DNA from: Psychrobacter okhotskensis | Lineage (GTDB): Bacteria > Pseudomonadota > Gammaproteobacteria > Pseudomonadales > Moraxellaceae | Direction of reading: 5' to 3' | DNA: 64,000 bases | Assembly: GCF_013248965.1 (NCBI RefSeq) | Contig: NZ_JABRVQ010000017.1 | Location: 1 to 64,000, forward strand | In this document: positions 1 to 8,881 of the stretch, piece by piece | How positions within the stretch are numbered: position 1 is the first letter of the stretch | Layout of the letters: every line of letters starts with the position of its first letter | The notes under the pieces: generated by a model | Told to the model about the DNA's origin: nothing | What the model saw: the letters and a program-made list of their open reading frames with translations, nothing else | Database searches by the model: none | Made by a program: the position numbers and the translations under genes

Positions 1-56
1 ATACCCTCGTCTAAGCTTTTTAGTACTTGTTTGCGAAAATCTAGCGAGTAAGTCAT
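1..56 (-). CDS. IS630-like transposase, N-terminus only (runs off window)
   Basis: The reverse strand opens with ATG at 56 and translates MTYSLDFRKQVLKSLDEG before the window edge. This 'Y-S-x-D-F/L-R-x-x-V-L' start is typical of IS630/Tc1-mariner-type transposases, which have an N-terminal helix-turn-helix domain and cut at TA dinucleotides. Only 18 residues are visible, so the family call rests on this short motif plus the terminal-repeat-like sequence ending at about 122. It cannot be told whether the rest of the gene is intact. Confidence 0.6.
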   Translation of the reverse strand, partial: MTYSLDFRKQVLKSLDEG

Positions 57-122
57 GGTCTTTATAATAACAATTGAATTTGATAGTTAGTTTATAACAC
101 TTTTAGGTGGGATTGACTATAG
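57..122 (-). mobile_element. Outer end of the IS630-like element
   Basis: Between the transposase start and position 122 there is no gene. Read inward on the reverse strand from 122, the sequence starts CTATAGTCAATCCCACCTAA. This closely resembles the end CTATAGTCAAAACATCCTAA of the miniature repeat at 58892. I infer that this is the terminal inverted repeat of the insertion sequence. The self-complementary CTATAG at 117-122 is shared with the next repeat. Confidence 0.5.
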
Positions 123-258
123 TTGACCCACTTTAAAAACGATACAGTACGGTTGGGATGAATTTTGTGCAGCATCGAAAGATAACAGCACGCAAGGAAA
201 ATTTATCCCAACTGCACGATAACATCAGCGTATCGATTTTATTTCGAACTGATTATAG
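117..258. repeat. Miniature palindromic repeat, copy 1 (divergent)
   Basis: This 142-bp element begins CTATAGTTGACCCACTTTAA and ends (reverse strand) CTATAATCAGTTCGAAATAA. Both ends resemble those of the repeats at 13725, 32072 and 58892. The interior carries an inverted pair, GTTGGGATGAATTTT and AAAATTTATCCCAAC, that would fold into a long hairpin. It abuts the IS630-like end and lies upstream of arsB. No open reading frame is present, so it can move only if a transposase acts in trans. Confidence 0.55.
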
Positions 259-340
259 ATTCAATCGGCTAAACCAGATAGCTCAACAAAATCGGTTAAA
301 CCAATACGGTTAAAAAAGCCAGCTCAAATAAGGTTGCTCC

Positions 341-1651
341 ATGCTCGCATTAATTATCTTTATCGTGACTTTGGTTTTGGTGATATGGCAGCCTAAAGGA
401 TTGGGCATCGGTTGGAGCGCGATGGGCGGAGCATTGGTCGCCTTAGCTTTTGGCGTGGTGCAATTATCCGATGTCGGTATTGTATGGGACATCGTTTGGG
501 ATGCGACCTTCACCTTTGTGGCGCTAATCATCATCTCGCTTATCTTAGATAGAGCGGGATTTTTTGGTTGGGCAGCTTTGCATGTGGCTAGACTGGGCAA
601 TGGGCAAGGTCGTCTGTTATTTCCCATGATTGTGATACTTGGTGCGTTTATCTCCGCATTTTTTGCTAATGATGGTGCCGCGTTACTACTAACACCGATT
701 GTCATCGCTATATTGCTACGTCTTAATTTTTCACCGCCATCTGCGTTGGCTTTTATCATAGCCACTGGCTTTATCGCTGATACCGCCAGCCTGCCGTTAG
801 TGACTTCTAATCTGGTTAATATTGTTAGCGCCAATTATTTTGATATTGGCTTTGGGCGTTATGCAGCAGTCATGGTGCCGGTAAATATTGTCTCTGTCAT
901 CGCGACATTAGCAGTGCTATGGGTGGTATATGCCCGCCAAATTCCAACACACTATTCTATTGCCAGTCTTAGTGCACCTGCATCCGCTATTGAAGATCCG
1001 ATGGTGTTTAGGGCAGCTTTTCCGCTATTAGCATTATTAATGGTTACTTATTTCGCGACTGAATCACTAGGTATTCCTATTTCCCTCGTCACTGGCGCTG
1101 CTGCACTGCTGCTAATAGCTATTGCAGGGCGCTGTTGGCAAGGTGGTCGGGGTGCTATTGTTTCTGTATCTGATGTCGTACGTAAAGCGCCTTGGCAAAT
1201 CGTGTTGTTTTCAATCGGTATGTACTTAGTCGTTTATGGCTTGGGTAACGCAGGATTAACGGCTTATGGTGCTCAAATACTTAACTGGTTAGGGCAGCAG
1301 GGCAATGTTATCGCTACAGTAGGGACTGGATTCCTTTCGGCTATCGTGGCTTCTATCATGAATAATATGCCATCGACCTTAGTGGGCGCACTGGCTATTG
1401 ATAGTGCGCAAGTACCCGCAGCCACTCGTGAGCTGATGATTTATGCTAATGTGATTGGTAATGATTTGGGACCGAAATTTACGCCTATCGGTAGTCTGGC
1501 GACTTTATTGTGGCTCCATGTATTGGCAGAAAAAGACTATAAAATAAGCTGGGGGCAGTATATGAAAATCGGTCTGCTCATTACGCCGCCAGTATTACTA
1601 GTCACGCTGTTGGCCTTGGTGTTTTGGTTGCCTTATCTGTCTTCATTTTAA
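341..1651 (+). CDS. arsB: Arsenite efflux permease ArsB
   Basis: The 436-residue polytopic membrane protein has the length and character of ArsB (E. coli ArsB is about 429 residues). ArsB exports arsenite or antimonite across the inner membrane, alone or coupled to the ArsA ATPase. Visible family signatures are [15 protein letters not shown] near residue 109 and [10 protein letters not shown] near residue 155, within a dozen hydrophobic segments. The ATG follows AAGGTTGCTCC, a weak ribosome site. No arsR, arsC or arsA is adjacent, so this is a solitary arsB beside an insertion-sequence end. An ArsB-like ion transporter of other specificity cannot be excluded. Confidence 0.85.
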   Translation: MLALIIFIVTLVLVIWQPKGLGIGWSAMGGALVALAFGVVQLSDVGIVWDIVWDATFTFVALIIISLILDRAGFFGWAALHVARLGNGQGRLLFPMIVILGAFISAFFANDGAALLLTPIVIAILLRLNFSPPSALAFIIATGFIADTASLPLVTSNLVNIVSANYFDIGFGRYAAVMVPVNIVSVIATLAVLWVVYARQIPTHYSIASLSAPASAIEDPMVFRAAFPLLALLMVTYFATESLGIPISLVTGAAALLLIAIAGRCWQGGRGAIVSVSDVVRKAPWQIVLFSIGMYLVVYGLGNAGLTAYGAQILNWLGQQGNVIATVGTGFLSAIVASIMNNMPSTLVGALAIDSAQVPAATRELMIYANVIGNDLGPKFTPIGSLATLLWLHVLAEKDYKISWGQYMKIGLLITPPVLLVTLLALVFWLPYLSSF

Positions 1652-1792
1652 AAGTTGAGTAAATGACTTGCGATTAGTGTGGCTATTACGCTGACATCCA
1701 TTAAAGCCATCAGCTATAATAGCGGCGCACTTTACCTCTTTTATCATTTTAGCTCTTTTAGAGTGAGACGTTTATTTTTCCAAGGATTTATG

Positions 1793-2452
1793 ATGAGTGA
1801 TCAGCAAGCACAAAAGCAAGCCGCAGCCAAAGCTGCCCTCCGCTATATCGAAGATGACATGATACTTGGCGTTGGGACAGGCAGTACGGTAAATTGTTTG
1901 ATTGAGTTATTGCCGACGTTAAGGCTTGCTGGGGCGGTCGCAAGCTCACAGGTCACCGAAGATAAACTACGCGCCTTGGGTATCGACATCGTCGATTTAA
2001 ACTTTGCCGGTCAGCTTGATGTCTATATCGATGGCGCTGACGAGGTAAATGAACATTTGCAATTGATTAAAGGGGGTGGCGGTGCGCTCACACGTGAAAA
2101 AATCGTCGCTGCGGCTTCCAACAAGTTTGTCTGTATGGTTGATGAAAGCAAAAGTGTGCAATGCTTGGGGCGCGAATTTCCCGTACCGATAGAAGTACTG
2201 CCACAAGCGCGCTCGTATGTAGCAAGGCAATTAGCCCGTTTGGGCGGTGAGCCGGTTTATCGTGAAGATTTTGTCACCGATTATGGTAATGTGATTTTAG
2301 ACACCTATGATTTGGATGTCAGTAATCCATTGGCGTTCGAACAAGAGTTAAATAATATCGTTGGCGTGGTCTGTAATGGTATTTTTGCTGCCAATCAAGC
2401 CGATGTGTTGCTTAGAGCGGGCAGTGATGGGGTGACAACTTTGACGCGTTAA
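1793..2452 (+). CDS. rpiA: Ribose-5-phosphate isomerase A
   Basis: Interconverts ribose-5-phosphate and ribulose-5-phosphate in the non-oxidative pentose phosphate pathway, in the cytoplasm. The 219-residue product matches the usual RpiA length. It shows the phosphate-binding GVGTGSTV near residue 24, DGADEV near residue 80 and KGGGGALTREK just after. The reading frame is open further upstream, but AAGGA at 1782-1786 sits 6 bases before the second of two consecutive ATGs, so MSDQQAQ is the chosen start. MMSDQQ at 1790 is the alternative. It converges on argF across a shared hairpin terminator. Confidence 0.95.
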   Translation: MSDQQAQKQAAAKAALRYIEDDMILGVGTGSTVNCLIELLPTLRLAGAVASSQVTEDKLRALGIDIVDLNFAGQLDVYIDGADEVNEHLQLIKGGGGALTREKIVAAASNKFVCMVDESKSVQCLGREFPVPIEVLPQARSYVARQLARLGGEPVYREDFVTDYGNVILDTYDLDVSNPLAFEQELNNIVGVVCNGIFAANQADVLLRAGSDGVTTLTR

Positions 2453-2509
2453 TGCATTATTGATAGAATTTAATGCTATAACTTATCGCTAAATAAAGTC
2501 ATAAACAAT

Positions 2510-2545
2510 AAAAAGGCAGCGCATTAAAATATGCGCTGCCTTTTT
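2510..2545. terminator. Bidirectional terminator between rpiA and argF
   Basis: A near-perfect hairpin, AAAAAGGCAGCGCAT / ATGCGCTGCCTTTTT, with a short loop. It is flanked by A-run and T-run, so it can end transcription from both convergent genes. Confidence 0.9.
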
Positions 2546-2611
2546 CGTATCTGTTCATCTGCTGCTTGCTGGTTTAGCAAAATATCACGATATGTTTTTA
2601 ACAACCTATTT

Positions 2612-3535
2612 TTAGGCAGGTAGCTTAATTTTGTCTTTTAATAAAAACTCCATCAAGGCTTTTTGCGCATGCAAGCGGTTTTCCGCTTCGTCCCAAACCA
2701 CTGAGCGTGGATCATCGAGCATATCGTGAGAGATTTCTTCGCCGCGATGCGCAGGTAAGCAATGCATAAATACCACTTCGGGGTCAGCTTTATCAAGCAG
2801 TGATGGCGTGACTTGATAGGGCGCAAAACGGCGTGCGCGAGTGTTTTGTTCAGACTCTTGCCCCATACTTGCCCAAACATCGGTGACGATTAAGTTTGAA
2901 TCTTTTGCTGCATCTTGCACATCTTCGACCAAGCTCACGCAATGTGAGAAGCGCTCCATCAGCTCAGGATCAGGCTCGAAGCCATAAGGGGCAGCAACAC
3001 GCAGCTCAAAGCCAAACTGATTGGCCGCTTGCATGTAGGAGGCGCACATATTGTTGCCATCGCCAACCCAAGTGACGATTTTGTTTTCGATACTGCCGCG
3101 ATGCTCATAATACGTTTGCATATCAGCAAGCAGCTGGCAGGGATGAAATTCGTCAGTCAGCGCGTTAATGATAGGCACACTAGAGTATTCGGCAAAGGTT
3201 TCAACTTTTTCGTGGCCAAAGGTACGAATCATAATGATATCGACCATGCTTGAGATAACACGCGCCGAATCTTCTAGCGGCTCACCGCGCCCAAGCTGCG
3301 TGTCATTTGGCGACAAAAAGATAGCGCTGCCGCCAAACTGTCCCATGCCCGTCTCAAATGAGATACGCGTACGGGTGGATGATTTCTCAAATATCATGCC
3401 AAGCGTGCGCCCAACGAAGGGCTGATATATCTCGCCGGCATGTTGCATTTTGCGTAATTCACAAGCGCGTTTGATGAGGTTTTCTAGTTCTTGTTTGGTT
3501 AAATCAGATAGGGTCAAAAAATGGCGCAAACTCAT
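2612..3535 (-). CDS. argF: Ornithine carbamoyltransferase
   Basis: Condenses ornithine with carbamoyl phosphate to give citrulline, the sixth step of arginine synthesis. The 307-residue protein has the carbamoyl-phosphate motif SSTRTR at residues 52-57, HPCQ at 131-134 and HCLP near residue 260, the last being the ornithine/catalytic Cys site. It is single-copy here with no other arg gene adjacent, as is common in this group where arg genes are scattered. The anabolic form is preferred over catabolic ArcB because no arcA or arcC is nearby. Confidence 0.95.
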   Translation of the reverse strand: MSLRHFLTLSDLTKQELENLIKRACELRKMQHAGEIYQPFVGRTLGMIFEKSSTRTRISFETGMGQFGGSAIFLSPNDTQLGRGEPLEDSARVISSMVDIIMIRTFGHEKVETFAEYSSVPIINALTDEFHPCQLLADMQTYYEHRGSIENKIVTWVGDGNNMCASYMQAANQFGFELRVAAPYGFEPDPELMERFSHCVSLVEDVQDAAKDSNLIVTDVWASMGQESEQNTRARRFAPYQVTPSLLDKADPEVVFMHCLPAHRGEEISHDMLDDPRSVVWDEAENRLHAQKALMEFLLKDKIKLPA

Positions 3536-3742
3536 AGTAATCCTAGCAGTCGATCACAATCGATGAAAAATCGATAAAAATGTTACGTTGTCAGTCAGTA
3601 ATTATATCGCGTCAGTGCGTATACTGTGGTGACAACAAACTTTTAGTATAGCGCAATTGGGCTTAATGTAAATGTTCAATTTGCCATGATTTGGCGCTGT
3701 CTCTTTTATCTGGCAAACTGTCATGATGTTCATATCTAACGA

Positions 3743-4867
3743 TTAGGATTCTGTTATGTTTCGAGTTGGGCGCGCGCTTAGGCGGCATAGCAGCTCATAG
3801 CTAATGGTTTCAGCATGGGCGGCGACTTCATCGACGTGCGGCGCGTCACCCCACAGTAATACTTTACTATTTAACGCCACGCTGTTTGGCACAGCGCTGA
3901 CGTCAATGACAATCATATCCATGGCTACGCGTCCGATGACCGCACATGGGTAGCTTTGGTTGTTGGTCTCATCAATGACGCAAACATAGGCATCAGCACT
4001 CACCACGCGTGGATAGCCGTCACCATAACCGATGCTGACTAACGCTGTTTTGGTATCTTGCATCGCAGTCCAGCGGCTGCCATAACCAATGCCGTCACCT
4101 GCGTTGACTGGTTGTAGCGCGATGATTTGGGCGCTAAATTCCATTGCTGGCTGTAAGTCCAAATCACGCGCACTTTTATCAGTGACAGGCGTACTACCGT
4201 AAAGCATGATGCCCGGACGTACCCAATCGTGATGATGCTCGGGAAAATTGACGATACCTGCTGAGTTGCACAATGAGCCTTCTACATCGCTGTTCACCGT
4301 TTCTCGTAACGTCTGTAGCATGTCGTTAAAGCGCTGAATTTGAATGGCATTTAGAGGATGAGCGCAGTCGTCGGCATTGGCAAAGTGAGTGGTTAAAATC
4401 AGCTGATAACCGGCTTTATGCAAACGTTTGGCTGCTGGAATCAGCGTTTGGTCATTAAAGCCTAAGCGGTTCATGCCAGTATTATATTTTAGCCAAACCA
4501 CTCGAGTGGCGCTGCTAATAGGCGGCGTATTTTCTAATGCCCAGTTTAGTTGTGGCTCATGATGAATCACGCAGCTGATATCATGCTCTATCGCTAGCTG
4601 CCATTCATCGGCGGTAAATGCGCCTTCAATCAGACCAATGGTTTTATTCCAACCTAATTGACGGGCTTCTAAAGCTTCCATAAAAGTTGCAACGCCGATA
4701 CCATCAGCCTGTTGCTCACCTTGTTGCAATGCTGGTAAGACAGCAGCGACGCCATGACCATAAGCATTGGCCTTGACCATAGCAAGAACTTTAGCCGTCG
4801 GTGCCAGTTTTTTAACTTGCGCCACATTATGAGTAATGGCGGCTGGATTAATTGTGATAGTGCGCAT
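3743..4867 (-). CDS. alr: Alanine racemase, PLP-dependent
   Basis: Converts L-alanine to D-alanine for peptidoglycan. The 374-residue protein carries the PLP lysine in AMVKANAYGHG (Lys32 from the chosen start) and the second catalytic tyrosine region SIGYGDGYPR. The frame stays open upstream to 4924, but GAAGG just before the ATG at 4867 and the family alignment (RTITINPAAITHN) support the shorter start. It lies downstream of dnaB on the same strand, separated by a hairpin. The dnaB-alr order is common in gammaproteobacteria. Confidence 0.93.
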   Translation of the reverse strand: MRTITINPAAITHNVAQVKKLAPTAKVLAMVKANAYGHGVAAVLPALQQGEQQADGIGVATFMEALEARQLGWNKTIGLIEGAFTADEWQLAIEHDISCVIHHEPQLNWALENTPPISSATRVVWLKYNTGMNRLGFNDQTLIPAAKRLHKAGYQLILTTHFANADDCAHPLNAIQIQRFNDMLQTLRETVNSDVEGSLCNSAGIVNFPEHHHDWVRPGIMLYGSTPVTDKSARDLDLQPAMEFSAQIIALQPVNAGDGIGYGSRWTAMQDTKTALVSIGYGDGYPRVVSADAYVCVIDETNNQSYPCAVIGRVAMDMIVIDVSAVPNSVALNSKVLLWGDAPHVDEVAAHAETISYELLCRLSARPTRNITES

Positions 4868-4956
4868 AATTGCCTTCTTTATTGACAAAGTTATTTTTAT
4901 TAGTAAAACGATTTCATTAAACAAATGGTGTTATTAGTAATGGGGTAAAGCAATAA

Positions 4957-4995
4957 AGCCAGTGCGTCATCAATTTGGCTGATGACGCACTGGCT
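4957..4995 (-). terminator. Strong hairpin between dnaB and alr
   Basis: The stem GCCAGTGCGTCATC / GATGACGCACTGGC is perfect over 14 pairs with a 9-base loop. It sits between the dnaB stop and the alr start. The T-run after it on the reverse strand is short (TTTATT), so it may attenuate rather than fully terminate. Confidence 0.7.
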
Positions 4996-5055
4996 AGTTT
5001 TATTCATAGTCGTTTTAAAGTTAAAGCTTATTATATGTATTGTTTAGTCAGCCGA

Positions 5056-6459
5056 TTATTCATCATTCTCAAAGCTGACGTTTTGATAGTATTCTGGTGT
5101 CAGGTTAATAAAGCGGGTAAATTGCCCTTCAAAGCCTAAGCGGACGGTGCCGATAGGGCCGTTACGCTGTTTACCGATGATGATTTCAGCCACACCTTTG
5201 TGGTCTGAGTTTTCATTATAAACCTCATCGCGATAAATAAACATAATCAAATCGGCATCCTGCTCAATCGCCCCCGATTCACGCAAATCCGACATGATAG
5301 GGCGCTTATTTGGACGGTTTTCTAGACTGCGGTTAAGCTGCGACAGCGCAATAACCGGACATTCAAGCTCACGAGCCAAGGCTTTTAAACTACGAGAAAT
5401 TTCCGAGATTTCGCCCACACGGTTGCCGTCAAGACTAGGTACTTTCATTAGCTGTAGGTAATCGACGACGATAGCGCCAAGTTTACCATCATGATTTTTG
5501 GCAATACGGCGACAGCGCGAACGCAGCTCAGAGGGCGGCAGGGCGGTACTGTCATCGATATATAAATGCTTAGATTGCAAATGCTGAATGGCATTCATCA
5601 TTTTTGCCCATTCATCTTCATTCATTTGCCCAGAGCGCAAGTGCGTCTGATTAATCGCACCCCAAGACGACAGCAAACGCATGACGATAGACTCTGCGGG
5701 CATTTCCATCGAAAATACCACCACGGGCAAATCTTCATTAAACAAAACGCCTTCTGCTAAGTTCATAGCAAAGGTGGTTTTACCCATAGACGGACGCGCC
5801 GCTACAATGATTAAATCGCCGGCTTGTAAGCCTTGGGTTTTGTTATTTAGCTCGACGAATGGCGTTTGTAAACCTATCATGCCGTCAGGATTAGACTTTA
5901 ACTCTTGAATCTTATCAATGACATTGGTCAATACTGAGGTAATACCAACGGGGCCGCGTTGCTCTGCGCGTTTATTATGCTGCTCATTGATACTAAATAT
6001 TTTTGCCTCAACATTGTCCAAGATATCGCTTACCGTTTGGTCTTTGGGATTATAGGCAAGGGTCAGCATGTCATTGCCCGTGGTAATGAGCTGACGTAAG
6101 GTCGACAGCTCACGCACGCGCTGTGCATAAGCAGTGAGGTTAAACAAAGTGGCAGGACTTTGGCTCAAAATATCGGCCAAATAGCTGTCACCGCCGGCAC
6201 CTTTAAGCAGTTTCTGTGCTTCCAACCAATCATGCACCATGACCGTATCGTAAGGCTCGTTGACCGCTGCCAAATGCGCAATTGCATCAAAAATATACTG
6301 GTGACGCCCCGCATAAAAATCGTCTTTGGTGACGATATCTGCAATCTTATCGTATGCCTCTTCGATGCTCATCAAAGACGCCAGCAAGGCCTTTTCAATA
6401 TCGATATTGTGCGGCGGTGTCTGATTGAGTAAGTCGTCGGTTTTTTCGTTGTCTGCCAT
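5056..6459 (-). CDS. dnaB: Replicative DNA helicase
   Basis: This is the hexameric 5'-3' helicase that unwinds DNA at the replication fork. The 467-residue protein has the N-terminal DnaB domain (about 15-120), a linker, and the RecA-like ATPase domain with Walker A ARPSMGKTT near residue 220 and Walker B VVDYLQLM. The DLRESGAIEQDAD motif follows. The length is normal and no intein interrupts the Walker A, a frequent intein site. The ATG at 6459 is preceded by a poor ribosome site. The start is taken from the family N-terminus, where the RTPPHN-type region follows a short variable tail. Confidence 0.96.
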   Translation of the reverse strand: MADNEKTDDLLNQTPPHNIDIEKALLASLMSIEEAYDKIADIVTKDDFYAGRHQYIFDAIAHLAAVNEPYDTVMVHDWLEAQKLLKGAGGDSYLADILSQSPATLFNLTAYAQRVRELSTLRQLITTGNDMLTLAYNPKDQTVSDILDNVEAKIFSINEQHNKRAEQRGPVGITSVLTNVIDKIQELKSNPDGMIGLQTPFVELNNKTQGLQAGDLIIVAARPSMGKTTFAMNLAEGVLFNEDLPVVVFSMEMPAESIVMRLLSSWGAINQTHLRSGQMNEDEWAKMMNAIQHLQSKHLYIDDSTALPPSELRSRCRRIAKNHDGKLGAIVVDYLQLMKVPSLDGNRVGEISEISRSLKALARELECPVIALSQLNRSLENRPNKRPIMSDLRESGAIEQDADLIMFIYRDEVYNENSDHKGVAEIIIGKQRNGPIGTVRLGFEGQFTRFINLTPEYYQNVSFENDE

Positions 6460-6818
6460 GGGTGCCCAGTGTCTTAAAAGTCAGTTTCAAAAGTCGGTAT
6501 AAAATTAATTATATAAGAGTATAAATAGCTATTTGCTATCAGTATTTATTTTAGGAGTGATACGGTCAAGCAAGCGCGACATAGCTCTACGAGAGAAGTA
6601 CCAAAAGGTGGTCTCAGCGCTTGCTGGTAAATGCTACAATGAAAGGCGAAAGTTTAACACATTCTAGCGTTTTTTCGGCTGCTATCAGTAACTATCTATA
6701 AAAATGCTATCTGCTATGATATAAAATTTGCGTCCCCTTAAAACCTCTTGAACGCTCGTTTTCATAATAATAAATACAATAAAATCACATTCTTAATGTC
6801 AAAATAGGATATTTTACT

Positions 6819-7910
6819 ATGCAAAAAAGACGACCATTATTAATCACAACCGGTGAGCCTGCTGGTATTGGTATGGATATCGTGCTGCTATTAGCAGCTG
6901 AGGGTAAATTGCAGGATTTTAAGCGTCCAATCTGGGTCACTGCTGATAGCGCCGCAATGCAAAAGCGCGCTGATATACTGGTAACAGCAGGCGTGCTCCA
7001 AAACTGTCCGCTTTGGCAAACTGTCGATTTAGACATCGCAGCCGATGACTTTTTAGAACAGATGTCACAGCAAATTATGGATGACAATGATGATAATGCG
7101 TTTATTTTGTTAAATACGCCTTGTGCTGAAGCCGTTGTCTGCGGAAAAATTAATACTCGCAATTCGGCCATGGTTGCCAAACAATTGGACATCGCCCATC
7201 AGTTAGCGACTAATAAAACAGTCGCTGCCATCGTCACAGGGCCATTGCAAAAATCTGCCTTAATAGATGCTGATATTAAACTGCTCGATGGCACCATGTT
7301 TAGCGGTCATACCGAGTTTTTTATGCAGCAAAGTGGCTGTGAGAAAGTCGTGATGATGCTCGCCAATCAAGCCATGAAAGTGGCGCTTGTTACCACGCAT
7401 TTAGCATTAAAAGACATACCTGCGGCTATCACTGCTGATAATGTACGCCAAACGGTACAAATTGTCATTGACGATATGCGCGAGAAGTTCGGCTTAACGC
7501 AGCCACGTATTTTGGTTTGCGGTCTTAATCCGCATGCAGGTGAGGGCGGTCATTTGGGCGTTGAAGAGATTGAGATTATCAATCCCGTATTGCGTGAGTT
7601 TATCGACGTAGGCGTTGATATATCAGAAGCAATGCCAGCGGATACCTTATTTACCCCAAGACATTTAGCCAACTGTGACGCTGTGATTGCGATGTATCAT
7701 GACCAAGGTTTGCCGGTGCTCAAATCGCACGGCTTTGGCGATACAGTCAATCTTACCTTGGGGCTGCCCTATATTCGTACCTCAGTTGATCATGGTACGG
7801 CGCTTGATTTAGCAGGGCGCGGCGGCGCAAGTGCAACCAGCTTATACCAAGCACTCCTGATGGCTAATGAGATGGCAGATGAATCGCTTATTGATAGATC
7901 TCTTGCATAA
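6819..7910 (+). CDS. pdxA: 4-hydroxythreonine-4-phosphate dehydrogenase
   Basis: Oxidises 4-phosphohydroxy-L-threonine in the de novo pyridoxal phosphate pathway. The 363-residue protein has the nucleotide/substrate loop TTGEPAGIGMD at its N-terminus. The metal-binding histidines lie in SGHTEF, NPHAGE and YHDQGLPVLK, and the C-terminus has TSVDHGTALDLAGRG. It is somewhat longer than E. coli PdxA (about 329), with an acidic insertion around residues 80-100 (MDDNDDN). In many gammaproteobacteria pdxA is followed directly by rsmA and apaH. Here about 4 kb of unrelated genes separates them. Confidence 0.93.
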   Translation: MQKRRPLLITTGEPAGIGMDIVLLLAAEGKLQDFKRPIWVTADSAAMQKRADILVTAGVLQNCPLWQTVDLDIAADDFLEQMSQQIMDDNDDNAFILLNTPCAEAVVCGKINTRNSAMVAKQLDIAHQLATNKTVAAIVTGPLQKSALIDADIKLLDGTMFSGHTEFFMQQSGCEKVVMMLANQAMKVALVTTHLALKDIPAAITADNVRQTVQIVIDDMREKFGLTQPRILVCGLNPHAGEGGHLGVEEIEIINPVLREFIDVGVDISEAMPADTLFTPRHLANCDAVIAMYHDQGLPVLKSHGFGDTVNLTLGLPYIRTSVDHGTALDLAGRGGASATSLYQALLMANEMADESLIDRSLA

Positions 7911-8154
7911 GTCGGTACCTTAGCGGCATTTGTCACGCAGTACTGGGTAACTTTGTTGTGAATAACGGCTATTTATGAATCATCAAACACGGTCTAATAT
8001 AAGTGGTTCTATTATACCAGTCTGTTATAAGTGGTCTGTTAATAGGTTTGAAGGGTGAAATAGCTAGTTCCCTTGGGGTATACTCTATTCACAGACCTGA
8101 TATCAATTTAGCTGAAGGTACACCGTATATAGCTTATAGTAGCTGTAAAAATTC

Positions 8155-8304
8155 TTAACCTTTTGCCACTAGCCAAGTTCCTGCAAGTCCCATAAACGAT
8201 GCACCAGCTCGGTTGAAATTCTAACGAGATTTTGGGCTTTTTAATCGTTGTCGAGCATAGCCTGCCACAATGGCATATATCATTATACCAATACAGTTAG
8301 TGTC
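8155..8304 (-). pseudogene. Remnant of a LysE/RhtB-type amino-acid exporter (C-terminus)
   Basis: In one reverse-strand frame the stretch reads IMIYAIVAGYARQRLKSPKS, R, stop, then NFNRAGASFMGLAGTWLVAKG, stop. The pattern of a short basic loop followed by 'F-N-R-x-x-A-x-x-M-G-x-x-G-x-W' matches the last two segments of LysE-family translocators. An internal TAG at about 8230 and the absence of the upstream two-thirds of the gene show that it is broken. The call rests on pattern recognition only. Confidence 0.55.
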
Positions 8305-8485
8305 ACTACGTCAGGTTCTGTACAGGGAAAAAACTAGTAATATACTTAAAGAAAACAAGATGGCTTGAGAGCTTTGCTTTTGGCTCATCAACTCAAAGAA
8401 ATTACTTAGCGGGCTAATCTTTCCAGATTCTATGCTGACCCCATTAAAGAAATTTAACATAAAAAAGTTACAAATTTTATTATGT

Positions 8486-8510
8486 ATACCAACTAGTTGG
8501 TATGTATAAT
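8486..8510 (+). promoter_or_regulatory. TetR-type operator overlapping the SMR promoter
   Basis: ATACCAACTAGTTGGTAT at 8486-8503 is a perfect 18-bp palindrome of the size bound by TetR-family repressors. A consensus -10 hexamer TATAAT follows directly at 8505-8510. The palindrome fills the -10/-35 spacer, so a bound dimer would block polymerase. The -35 region is not a good match. The divergently placed remnant upstream has no need of it, so it most likely serves the SMR-TetR-demethylase operon. Confidence 0.75.
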
Positions 8511-8536
8511 AGGATTTTTTCCTACTGGTTAATTTT

Positions 8537-8881
8537 ATGAACTCGCTTTTATCCTATGCTGCTCTGTTTTTTGCCATCGTACTTGAAGTCATCGCTACCA
8601 CGTTTTTAGGCAAATCTGAGCATTTCACTCGCCTTGTGCCGACTCTTATCTGTGGGGTATTTTATGCAGGATCATTTTTTATGCTGGCACAGGCATTACG
8701 CACCTTACCCATTGGCATTGCTTATGCAACTTGGGGTGGTCTCGGGATTATCTTAACAGTGGTTATTGGCGTCTTGGTCTTTAAGCAAAAACCAGATATG
8801 GCAGCTATTGTAGGTATTGCACTGATTGTGATTGGGGTAGTAGTGATTAATGGCTTTTCTAAAATGAGTGGGCATAGCTAA
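8537..8881 (+). CDS. Small multidrug resistance (SMR/EmrE-type) efflux protein
   Basis: A 114-residue protein with four membrane helices and the SMR hallmarks: the essential membrane-embedded glutamate (Glu17, in VLEVIAT), the AYATWGGLG motif in helix 3 and a VVING tail. SMR proteins are proton-coupled antiporters of cationic or small aromatic compounds in the inner membrane. The gene is first in a three-gene operon; its TAA overlaps the next gene's ATG by one base. The ribosome site is weak and the leader after the -10 box is short. The exact substrate cannot be deduced. Confidence 0.9.
   Translation: MNSLLSYAALFFAIVLEVIATTFLGKSEHFTRLVPTLICGVFYAGSFFMLAQALRTLPIGIAYATWGGLGIILTVVIGVLVFKQKPDMAAIVGIALIVIGVVVINGFSKMSGHS

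Larger units (their letters stand above)
7911..8536. other. 626-bp gap after pdxA: left part of an accessory islet
   Basis: No intact gene lies here. The stretch holds a decayed LysE-family gene end (8155-8304, reverse strand) and, at its right edge, the promoter and operator of the SMR gene. The 7911-8150 part is AT-rich with several GGTCT/AAGTGGT-like short repeats that I cannot interpret. Confidence 0.6.

Noticed and set aside
310..834. 174-codon reverse frame over arsB
   Set aside because: It is antisense to conserved ArsB membrane segments and has no recognisable domain.
5056..6459. Intein in dnaB
   Set aside because: Length (467 residues) and uninterrupted Walker motifs show a normal helicase.
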